Translations under genes and position numbers: made by a program
Assembly: GCA_002310015.1 (NCBI GenBank)
Contig: DBYQ01000064.1
Span: 1-12,112, forward strand
From: Bacteroidales bacterium UBA1182
GTDB taxonomy: Bacteria > Bacteroidota > Bacteroidia > Bacteroidales > Bacteroidaceae
Length of the DNA stretch: 12,112 nucleotides
Direction of reading: 5' to 3'
Shown: in pieces, positions 1-7,800 of the stretch
Layout: every line of letters begins with the position of its first letter
Numbering within the stretch: the stretch's first letter is position 1
The notes under the pieces: model-generated
The model's input: only the letters and a program-made list of their open reading frames with translations
The model's database searches: none
What the model was told of the DNA's origin: nothing

Positions 1-981
1 TACCCCAAGCACGTGTTGCAGACATCTACCGTAGAGCAGGTCATGACTGAGACACAGAAACAGATGTTTGCACTCAACCTCAATCCCGAAAAGTTCAAGA
101 CATCAATTGATGACGCCGTAAACCTGGAGCATCTTGACATAGCCGACTGCGAGAAATTCCGCAATCTCAGATACGTGGTATCCACATTTGACCTTGAGAA
201 CCAGCGGATGGTGGATTCGGCCTATCCCAAAGGCCCCCGTTTCGTCACGTTTGCGCAAATGCTCAAGTACAAGACATTTCCGCTTGCCGAGATAGTGCAG
301 GATCTGCTTGACATTGCAGCCAAGGAGATGAAATGCGGCGTGGAGATTGAGTTTGCGGCCGATCTGGACCGCGGAGGTGATCCCAACAAGCTACCCAAGT
401 TCCAGGTGCTCCAGATTCGCCCCATATCGGTCGATAGCCGCAACGTTGACGTGAACTGGGATGAGATTGATACCGATGGCGCCATGCTCAAATCGGACAG
501 TGCCCTGGGCACCGGTTGGATCAAGGGTATCCAGGATGTGATTTACCTCAAGAAAGAGGCTTTTGATACACAAAAGACCATAAATATGGCCCGTGAGCTG
601 ACAGCCATCAACACCCGTATGCGCTCCGAGGGTAAGAACTATGTGCTGATAGGATTCGGCCGATGGGGCTCCAGCATTCCGTCATTAGGTGTTCCGGTGC
701 AGTGGAGCAACATATCTGAGGCTAAGGTGATAGTGGAGTGCAGCCTTGAGGATTTCCGCGTGGATCCAAGCCAGGGCACCCATTTCTTCCAGAACCTTAC
801 ATCGTTCAACGCCGGCTACATAAACGTGGATCCATACGGAGGCAAAGGTGATGTTATGGAGTTTGAAGAGCTGGACAGCCTGCCGGCAGTAGAGGAGACG
901 GCCTATCTGCGTCACGTAAGGTTTGACCGCGAGCTTGAAATCTGCATCGACGGTCGCAACAGCAAGGCAATGGTGAAGTAA
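1..981 (+). CDS. PEP/pyruvate-binding domain protein, 3' end (partial)
   Basis: The frame is open from base 1 (Y-P-K-H-V-L...) to TAA at 979-981, so 326 C-terminal codons are present and the true start lies upstream; the GTG at 13 is only an internal codon. The stretch FQVLQIRPIS (about 400-429) matches the end of an ATP-grasp-like PPDK_N (pyruvate/PEP-binding) domain. The following half contains YVLIGFGRWGSS and SQGTHFFQNLTSFNAGY, which I associate with large Bacteroidetes proteins annotated as PEP synthase or PEP/pyruvate-binding proteins. In the visible part there is no phosphohistidine swivel domain and no PEP-utiliser TIM barrel, so it is probably not a canonical PpsA; a phosphotransfer role is inferred from the family. 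It is likely cytoplasmic, since nothing membrane-like is visible. The next gene starts 19 bp downstream on the same strand, so co-transcription is possible. Confidence 0.8.
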   Translation, partial: YPKHVLQTSTVEQVMTETQKQMFALNLNPEKFKTSIDDAVNLEHLDIADCEKFRNLRYVVSTFDLENQRMVDSAYPKGPRFVTFAQMLKYKTFPLAEIVQDLLDIAAKEMKCGVEIEFAADLDRGGDPNKLPKFQVLQIRPISVDSRNVDVNWDEIDTDGAMLKSDSALGTGWIKGIQDVIYLKKEAFDTQKTINMARELTAINTRMRSEGKNYVLIGFGRWGSSIPSLGVPVQWSNISEAKVIVECSLEDFRVDPSQGTHFFQNLTSFNAGYINVDPYGGKGDVMEFEELDSLPAVEETAYLRHVRFDRELEICIDGRNSKAMVK

Positions 982-1000
982 AGACTTTTTTATTGCGACT

Positions 1001-3019
1001 ATGAGAACGGGATTATTTTTATTAACATCAATGCTGTCCGTTGCGTCAGTATGCATTGCGCAGCCTGTGAGTGAGGATCAGGCCGCAAGTATTGCCCTGC
1101 AGTTCCTTTCAGGTAGTGGCAGTTCCATGAAAGCTGCGTCCAGAGGAGTGCAGGCCCTTGATATTGCCTATACGGCACAGACCGGTTCTGATAATGACTT
1201 CTATGTGTTTAACCGCCAGAGCGGCGGTTTTGTCATAGTCTCGGCCGATGAACGTACCGCAAAGCCCGTACTTGCCTACTCATATGAAGGCCGTTTTGAC
1301 GCTGACAACATACCTCCCGCACAGGAAGATATACTCTCCGGATACCGGCAGCAGATAGATTATGCTCGTAAGAATATGGCTCCTTCAGGAGATGTGCTTA
1401 AGAACAGCAGTCCTGTGGGAACCGTGATTGTGGAGCCTATGATAAAGACCAAATGGAATCAGAATGCCCCATACAATAAAATATGTCCGACAGTAGACGG
1501 ACGTAAGACTTATGCCGGATGTGTGGCATGCGCGATGGCTCAGATAATGAACTATTGGCGCTGGCCTGAGAGAGGTCACGGCTCACACCGCAACGTTCTT
1601 GACAATACCCTGTATGTTGATTTCAATGAATCAGTATATGACTGGGGCAATATGGCGTTGACTTATACGGCCGACAGTTCTCAGGTTAAGATAGATGCTG
1701 TCAGTAAACTGATGTTTGATTGCGGAATGTCGGTGGATATGGATTATCCTACCGGCTCAGCATTTCCTACTTCGATTCCGCAAGCCTTTATGGCCTATTT
1801 CAATTATTCTTCTCAGACAAGAATTATATGGAAAGACGAGATCGTGAACTGGGACAGTGTGATTGCTGCCGAACTGGATGCAAGACGCCCCGTTATCTAT
1901 GGCGGGTATGGCGATTCGGGAGGTCATGCGTATATTTGTGACGGTTATGACAGTGAAGGTTATTTCCATTTCAATATTGGCTGGGGTGGAAACGGTGATG
2001 GGTTCTATCTTACCGATGCTGTCTATAAGGACGGTTCTTCCGGTTTTAACAACAGACAGGACGCAATTATAGGTATTTATCCGGATTATGATGACAAATG
2101 CAGTGACGGTGATGCCATATGCCGGCTTGATGACGATGGATGCGCTGTCCTGTATGATGTGGTAAGGTCAACTGATTCTATCTATATAATCATACCTGAA
2201 AGTACAGTTATAGATGGTGTAGTATATCCTGTAAAAAAGATAGCTGTGGGTGTTTTTCGTGGTAATTTCAAATACTGTAGTGGCTTAACTATCCCTGAAA
2301 CAGTTGAAACTATAGGTTCTGCGGCTTTCTATGGTTTCCAGCGTTTGTCAAACATATCCATCCCGGCATCCGTAAAGAAAATAGGAGCTGGTGCTTTTAG
2401 TCATACAAACAGTCTTAAAAAGATAACAGTAAGTGAAAAAAGCACATTCTTTTACTCTCCCGAAGGCAGCAACGTGATTATTGAGACAAGTACCGGACGT
2501 CTTGTTCAGGGCTGCAATTACTCTGTCATACCCTCAGAGGGAGTGACGGCTATCGGAGAGAACTCTTTTGACGGTTTTGACAGTTTGATCATAGTCAGAC
2601 TGCCGGAGAGTGTCAGTCTGATTGAGGATGATGCATTTGCCAATTGTTCCAATCTTAAAACCATATATATGGGCGGTGGCATAAGCAAGATAGGAGAGAG
2701 GATTTTCAAGGGATGCGGTAAACTTGCAGATGTCTATATTGATGCTGATACTCCCCCCTCTATGCCCCAAGGCTCAATCCCTGCCGGTTGTACCATTCAT
2801 GTCAAGGAATCGGCTCTCAGTGACTATAAGGCCGATGATGTATGGAGCGCGTATGAAATAGTTGCTGACAATGATCCTACCGTGGTGCCATTCTCAGTTG
2901 AAGAAGCATATGATAACCCCCGTTATTATGACCTCCAGGGCCGTGAAGCAAAGCCCGGTTCAAAAGGGCTTATGATTGAGCATTCAATCAACGGTTCCCG
3001 AGTACTAATGATGTGGTGA
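1001..3019 (+). CDS. Secreted C10 (streptopain-family) cysteine protease with BspA-type LRR region
   Basis: The protein has 672 residues. Residues 1-20 form a signal peptide ending VCIA|QP. Residues about 22-135 look like the Spi_N propeptide (NRQSGGFVIVSADERTAKPV at 71-90), which keeps the zymogen inactive in this family. The peptidase domain spans about 140-362: catalytic Cys174 in YAGCVACAMAQIMNYW, His309 in SGGHAYICDGY, and Asn325/Trp328 in FNIGWGGNGDGF, matching the spacing of SpeB His340 and Asn356. All catalytic residues are intact. Residues about 410-605 hold LRR_5/BspA-type repeats (for example LTIPETVETIGSAAF and VRLPESVSLIEDDAF), probably for binding host or matrix proteins. The end (YYDLQGREAKPGSKGL) resembles the short C-terminal tail of many Bacteroidales exported proteins. 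The ATG at 1001 is chosen because it gives the complete signal peptide; no Shine-Dalgarno is seen. The stop codon lies inside a palindromic repeat (3015-3044). Substrate unknown. Confidence 0.92.
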   Translation: MRTGLFLLTSMLSVASVCIAQPVSEDQAASIALQFLSGSGSSMKAASRGVQALDIAYTAQTGSDNDFYVFNRQSGGFVIVSADERTAKPVLAYSYEGRFDADNIPPAQEDILSGYRQQIDYARKNMAPSGDVLKNSSPVGTVIVEPMIKTKWNQNAPYNKICPTVDGRKTYAGCVACAMAQIMNYWRWPERGHGSHRNVLDNTLYVDFNESVYDWGNMALTYTADSSQVKIDAVSKLMFDCGMSVDMDYPTGSAFPTSIPQAFMAYFNYSSQTRIIWKDEIVNWDSVIAAELDARRPVIYGGYGDSGGHAYICDGYDSEGYFHFNIGWGGNGDGFYLTDAVYKDGSSGFNNRQDAIIGIYPDYDDKCSDGDAICRLDDDGCAVLYDVVRSTDSIYIIIPESTVIDGVVYPVKKIAVGVFRGNFKYCSGLTIPETVETIGSAAFYGFQRLSNISIPASVKKIGAGAFSHTNSLKKITVSEKSTFFYSPEGSNVIIETSTGRLVQGCNYSVIPSEGVTAIGENSFDGFDSLIIVRLPESVSLIEDDAFANCSNLKTIYMGGGISKIGERIFKGCGKLADVYIDADTPPSMPQGSIPAGCTIHVKESALSDYKADDVWSAYEIVADNDPTVVPFSVEEAYDNPRYYDLQGREAKPGSKGLMIEHSINGSRVLMMW

Positions 3020-3044
3020 CACAAAAAGAACCGTCCCCTTTGTG
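3015..3044 (+). repeat. REP-like palindromic element, single copy (element A)
   Basis: This 30-bp element is identical at 26 of 30 positions to 9737-9766 with no gaps. It has inverted ends CACAAA (3020-3025) and TTTGTG (3039-3044) around an AACCGTCCCC core. It begins inside the last codons of the C10 protease gene, so it supplies the TGA stop at 3017-3019. It belongs to the same family as the copies at 4602-4667 and 9738-9841. Confidence 0.7.
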
Positions 3045-3080
3045 CCCGGCCTTCATCATAATTTCTTTTTTCTTAGAAAC

Positions 3081-3125
3081 AAATATCCTCTCTATTCATA
3101 AAAATGATAAAGGGGATATTTTTTT
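3081..3125 (+). terminator. Rho-independent-type terminator after the C10 protease gene
   Basis: AAATATCCTCT (3081-3091) pairs with AGGGGATATTT (3111-3121) to give an 11-bp stem with one G-U wobble and a 19-nt loop. The downstream arm runs into seven Ts (3119-3125). The loop is longer than typical, so the strength is uncertain. It separates the C10 gene from cstA. Confidence 0.6.
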
Positions 3126-3126
3126 G

Positions 3127-3134
3127 TATTTTTG
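3127..3134 (+). promoter_or_regulatory. Possible Bacteroidetes -7 box for cstA
   Basis: TATTTTTG fits the Bacteroidetes sigma-ABfr -7 consensus TAnnTTTG and lies 35 bp before the cstA start codon. No clear TTTG -33 element is present 19-21 bp upstream, where the preceding terminator stem lies. The assignment rests on one box in AT-rich DNA. Confidence 0.45.
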
Positions 3135-3169
3135 TGGCTGGTAAGTAAGAATATAGTTTTCAAAACAAT

Positions 3170-4597
3170 ATGGTAACGTTCGTGATAGCTTTGATAGCCC
3201 TGGTTTTGGGTTATGTGTTCTACGGAAAATTCATTGAGCGTCTTTTTGGTGCAGACCCCAATCGTGATGTGCCGGCCAAGAGTATGGCCGACGGTGTGGA
3301 TTATATAGCCATGCCCACATGGAAGGCCTACATGATCCAGTTCCTGAATATAGCAGGCCTAGGCCCGATATTCGGTGCCATCATGGGTGCCAAGTTCGGT
3401 ACCGCGTCATATCTGTGGATTGTGTTCGGAACCATTTTTGCGGGTAGCGTGCATGACTATCTCTCAGGAATGATATCCATGCGTCACGGGGGCGAGAGCC
3501 TGCCACAGTTGATAGGCCGATACTTAGGCAGTCCTATCCAGAAGGTGTTCATCATCTTCTCTATGGTACTGCTGGTTCTGGTGGGTGCGGTGTTCGTATC
3601 ACAGCCGGCTGATATCCTGGCTCGCCTTACCCCTGAATCAATGGGCGTGAACATGTGGATAGTGATTATTTTCATATACTATCTCATTGCCACGCTGTTC
3701 CCCATTGACAAGATCATAGGTAAGTTCTATCCCATATTCGGTGCAGCACTTCTGTTCATGGCTTTAGGCATTATGGTGGCGCTGTTCATTAACCGTCCGG
3801 AACTGCCCGAGATATGGAAGGGATTCGGTACTAAATATGATAAGAACCCCATATTCCCCATGATGTTCATATCCATAGCTTGTGGTGCCATTAGCGGATT
3901 CCACGCTACACAGTCACCTCTTATGGCCCGATGTATGACCAATGAGAACAAGGGCCGTATCGTGTTCTATGGTGCAATGATATCTGAGGGTATCGTAGCT
4001 CTGATTTGGGCTGCTGCCGCTACTGCATATTTTGGTGAGCACGGAACAGATCAGGGCGCTGCCGCAATAGTGCTTGACATCTCCAAGACCTGGCTTGGCA
4101 AAGTGGGCGGTCTGCTTGCTGTAATCGGCGTTGTGGTGGCTCCTATCTCATCGGGTGATACGGCGTTGCGCTCGGCCCGTCTTATCGTGGCTGATTTCTT
4201 CCGCATCAAGCAGAAATCCATAGGCAGCCGTCTGGCCATTAGCATTCCGCTGTTCATAATCACTTTCTTTGCACTGTTCTACAGCCTGCGTGACAAGGAG
4301 GGATTCAATATCATCTGGCGTTATTTTGCATGGTCCAACCAGACACTGGCCGTGTTCACCCTGTGGGCTATCACAGTCTATTTGACCTTGCGCAAGAAAA
4401 AGGTGATATTCACTCTCATTCCGGCTCTGTTCATGACGGTTGTCACAGTTACTTACATTTTCATGGCCCCGGAGGGATTCAGCCTGGCTCCATGGATTGC
4501 CTACATCATAGCAGGAGCAGTAGCTGTATCTTTCCTTATAATCTATATGTTCTGGAAGCGCCGTCTGGATAAAGGGCTCGTCAAGTCAGAGGAATAA
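3170..4597 (+). CDS. cstA: Carbon starvation protein CstA-type transporter
   Basis: This 475-residue polytopic inner-membrane protein has about 12-13 hydrophobic segments from residues 1-18 to 440-462. The N-terminal CstA signature is clear: GYVFYGKFIERLFG, then MPTWKAYMIQFLNIAGLGPI and FGAIMGAKFG (about 49-77), HDYLSGMISMRHGGESLPQLIG (95-116) and GFHATQSPLMARC. Members characterised in enterobacteria (CstA, BtsT) import pyruvate and are implicated in peptide use, so uptake of pyruvate or small peptides is the best guess. It is much shorter than the roughly 700-residue E. coli proteins, lacking their extra C-terminal segments, but this short form is complete: it starts at a membrane segment and ends with a basic cytosolic tail (KRRLDKGLVKSEE). 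The ATG at 3170 has no Shine-Dalgarno. It probably has its own promoter, since a terminator precedes it and a large palindrome follows. Confidence 0.92.
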   Translation: MVTFVIALIALVLGYVFYGKFIERLFGADPNRDVPAKSMADGVDYIAMPTWKAYMIQFLNIAGLGPIFGAIMGAKFGTASYLWIVFGTIFAGSVHDYLSGMISMRHGGESLPQLIGRYLGSPIQKVFIIFSMVLLVLVGAVFVSQPADILARLTPESMGVNMWIVIIFIYYLIATLFPIDKIIGKFYPIFGAALLFMALGIMVALFINRPELPEIWKGFGTKYDKNPIFPMMFISIACGAISGFHATQSPLMARCMTNENKGRIVFYGAMISEGIVALIWAAAATAYFGEHGTDQGAAAIVLDISKTWLGKVGGLLAVIGVVVAPISSGDTALRSARLIVADFFRIKQKSIGSRLAISIPLFIITFFALFYSLRDKEGFNIIWRYFAWSNQTLAVFTLWAITVYLTLRKKKVIFTLIPALFMTVVTVTYIFMAPEGFSLAPWIAYIIAGAVAVSFLIIYMFWKRRLDKGLVKSEE

Positions 4598-4601
4598 CGC
4601 G

Positions 4602-4667
4602 GTAGGAATAACGCATAAGGGACGGTTCTGTTCGCGAACAGAACCGTCCCTTATGCGTTGTTCCTAC
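4602..4667. repeat. 66-bp near-perfect palindrome, REP-like head-to-head pair (element B)
   Basis: The left arm 4602-4634 and right arm 4635-4667 are reverse complements over 33 bp with a single difference (T4609 opposite G4660, a G-U wobble in RNA) and no spacer; the centre is TTCGCGAA. Each arm contains AAGGGACGGTTCTG, the family core shared with elements A and C. The outer part GGAATAACGC (4605-4614) is a direct repeat of 4591-4600, which contains the cstA stop codon. As RNA it would form a very stable hairpin at the cstA 3' end, but no U-tract follows. Confidence 0.85.
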
Positions 4668-4716
4668 TATGTTCAAAAATTTAAACAGATTGCATTATTT
4701 TAATTAAATTTTTATC

Positions 4717-4724
4717 TATTTTTG
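4717..4724 (+). promoter_or_regulatory. Possible Bacteroidetes -7 box for the giant repeat-protein gene
   Basis: TATTTTTG matches TAnnTTTG and is followed by an untranslated leader of about 75-80 nt before the ATG at 4809. The nearest TTG upstream (4690-4692) is about 24 bp away, slightly more than the usual 19-21 bp, so only the -7 box is well supported. Confidence 0.5.
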
Positions 4725-4734
4725 CGTCGCAAAA
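4720..4734. promoter_or_regulatory. 15-bp palindrome over the putative -7 box / start region
   Basis: TTTTGCG-T-CGCAAAA is a perfect dyad of 7-bp arms around one base, overlapping the last five bases of the candidate -7 box and the expected transcription start. Its position suits a repressor operator or a 5'-end hairpin. No binding protein can be named. Confidence 0.4.
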
Positions 4735-4808
4735 TGCCAGGTAACATCAATAGTCCTAGCACAATAGCCCTTAGAAAGGATTTGTAATATATTACTTTAT
4801 TTATAATT

Positions 4809-7800
4809 ATGAGACAAACATTAAGGACAAGAATGCATCTGCTTAAGATTGCATTGGTGATTTTTTTAGTTCAAAATTCCGTTAATTTATTTGCACAAGC
4901 TGCAGATATCAGTGAGGCTCAGATTGCAGCCATCCCTGAGCAGCGTTGGAGCAATGATTCAATCAAGCCCGCACTCACCGTAACAATGGATCAAGTGCAG
5001 TTGGTAGAAAACACAGATTACACTGCAGTATATACTGACAATGTCAATAAGGGTACTGCAACCGTAACCATTACCGGTAAGGGTAATTACACAGGCACTA
5101 AGGCCGCAACCTTTACTATTGCTGATTTCCCGTTGCTGGATCCAGAGAGTGCAAACAGTGCAGAGAATCCCTATCTGATCTCAACAGAGGAGGATCTTAA
5201 GGCTCTGGCAGGTCTTGTGAACAGCGGAAAACGCAGTACAGGTTTCTACAAGCAGACTGAAAATATCATATTGACTAAAGAGCATATTGCCATCGGTCTG
5301 TATAACATGTACGGAACTATAGCATTTGGTGGCGATTATGATGGTGATGGTTATTCCATAAGTAACTTGACTATCGACAAGACGGAGGCACTGGAACAGA
5401 AGGAATGGAACCAGGGATTATTTGGAAGGTTAAGAAACGCAAGCGTAAAGAATGTCAATGTTGTAAATTGCAGTTTCAATATCTCTGAAGAGACTACTCA
5501 GTCATATTTAGGCGGTATTGCCGGTTTTGCCAACAACAGTAGTATATCCAACTGTACTGTCAGCGGTAATCTCAGTGCAAAAACGCGCGTGGGTGGTGTC
5601 GTGGGTGTGGCATCTAGTGGCAGCATCGTATCTGGTTGCAGTTTCAGCGGTACAGTCTCTGCAGATAACTACGCAGGTGGTATTGCAGGAACAAGTGAAT
5701 ACAATTCCGCTCTTTCAAATAACATAAATTCCGGATCTGTTACCGGAACTTCTTTAATAGGCGGAATTATAGGAAATAACAACAGTTCATCCTTGGTACA
5801 GAATGTTAATGCTGGTCAAGTGTCAGGTGCAACCGAAGCTATGGGCGGCATTGCTGGCCAGACAGATATCTCTAATAAAAAATTCACAGACAATTTCTAC
5901 CTTTCAGGCCTTGGGCTGTCTGGTGCAATCGGTGCCTTGGAAACTACTGATGCCACTGATATCATTGGCAGTGCAGAGATTGTTGCCAAAATTACTGCAG
6001 CAGAGGGCGTTACCCTCAATCTGCCTGATACCCCGGCATACGTATGGAACTCAGAAAACTATTACAGAAACGGTTTAGAAATCACATTGGATTATGCTCT
6101 TCCTTCAGAAAAGATTTTTGATAGCTACAGCGTAAGCAGCGGTCACTTGAGCAGGGCTGGCGTAAGGGATGGTGTCCATGTACTTTCTGACTTCAGTGAT
6201 GATGTGGCTATATCCGGAGCATACGCAGATGAGATTGTCAATATAGAGGGTAATGCCACCATTAGCGGTATTCCATACCTTTCCTTTAACGGTTTGAAGC
6301 AACATCCCAAGCCTGTGGTCAAAATAGGTCAAACAGTTCTTGAAGAAAGCAAGAACTATGAATTAAGCTATTCTGATGACTGCATAAATGCAGGTGTTCA
6401 CACTGTCACTGTAACCGGTTCTGGCCGTTATACTGGCACGTTGGCTAAAGAGTTTAGGATATATGGCTTCAATATCAGCACTGATGGTGCCATTGAAATA
6501 ACAGGATTTGATGATGATTATCCCAAGACAGGAAACGTTGTTAATCCTGTACCCGGTAAGGTAACATGCCAGGCTACAGGTAATGCTGTTCTGGTTCTTG
6601 ATACAGACTACACCGTGTCTTATAGTGAAGGTTGCACACTGCCCGGCACGTACACTCTCACTATTACCGGAAAAGGTAATTATAGCGGTCAAAGGAAAAT
6701 TGACTTTGAGATATGTGATGCATACGGTTTTACTGTAAATGCCGGAGGGTATAACTCTTGGCGCGTGCCTTTTGTTGGTGGAGAAGCCGCCTCTTATCAA
6801 AAGAACGAGTATGTAGTTTCAAAGGCCAAGATGGGTAACATAAACGGAAAGACCATATATGGACTCAAGTATTACATGAAGGAGAAGAGTGCAAAATCGC
6901 TCGGAGATGCACGTTTCAGGATATTCCTTAAGGAAATCAGTGATGATAACATCAGTGATTTTAGTGGTACTGAAGGAGCCACTATCGTCTATGATGGAGA
7001 GTTGGATGTAACGACTAATGAATACCTGACCATACACTTTACCACTCCATATAAGTATAACGGTGATAATCTTTTGATTGGTTTATATGAGTATGAAAGT
7101 GGTACGTCGTCAAATATTTATTTCCAATGTGTAAGTACGGCCTATACTATAAGAAAAACAAGTAGTAATAATTTTGATGGAATTACAAAAGGTTCTAAAG
7201 AAAATTACCAGGCAACGACCACATTCCTGTATGATGCTACACGTATAGACATCAATGATGCCGTGGTATCTGCTATTCCTGATCAGCGTTGGAGCAACTC
7301 ACCTGCCACACCGGCATTCACCGTTACCTATAATGATGAGCAATTGGTGGAGAATACTGATTACGTTGTAGAATATAGCGATAATGTAAACCTTGGCACT
7401 GCAACAGTATCCATTACCGGTAGAGGTAACTACTGGAACACCAAGGTTGCAACCTTTAAGATTGTTGATTTCCCGTTGCTGGATCCTGAGAGTGCTAACA
7501 GTGCGGAGAATCCCTACCTGATCTCAACAGAGGAGGATCTTAAGGCTCTGGCAGGCATCGTAAACAGCGGTGCACGCAATGACGGTTTCTATAAGCAGAC
7601 TGGTGATATCACCCTCACACAGGATCATGTCAGCATAGGTCTTTCTACAAACCATTCCGGTTATACAAACTACGTATTTAAAGGGTCTTATGATGGTGAC
7701 AATCACTCTGTAAGCAATATAACCATCAATAAGACGGGAAGTAGTGAGATTGATGATTCATTCCTGGGATTATTTGGCGGCACCAAGGATGCTACTATAC

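Noticed and set aside
1..4597. PEP/pyruvate-binding protein and CstA as a joint pyruvate uptake and conversion module
   Set aside because: The idea is attractive because CstA relatives import pyruvate, but a protease gene and a terminator lie between them and no shared regulation is visible.
4861..4867. Run of seven Ts in the signal-peptide codons of the giant gene, possible phase-variation tract
   Set aside because: Seven bases is short for slipped-strand switching, and TTT/TTA codons are expected in a hydrophobic signal segment of AT-rich DNA.
6363..6800. 145-codon open frame on the minus strand
   Set aside because: It lies wholly inside the giant gene, opposite a frame with clear domain repeats; its translation has no recognisable domain or signal and no promoter.
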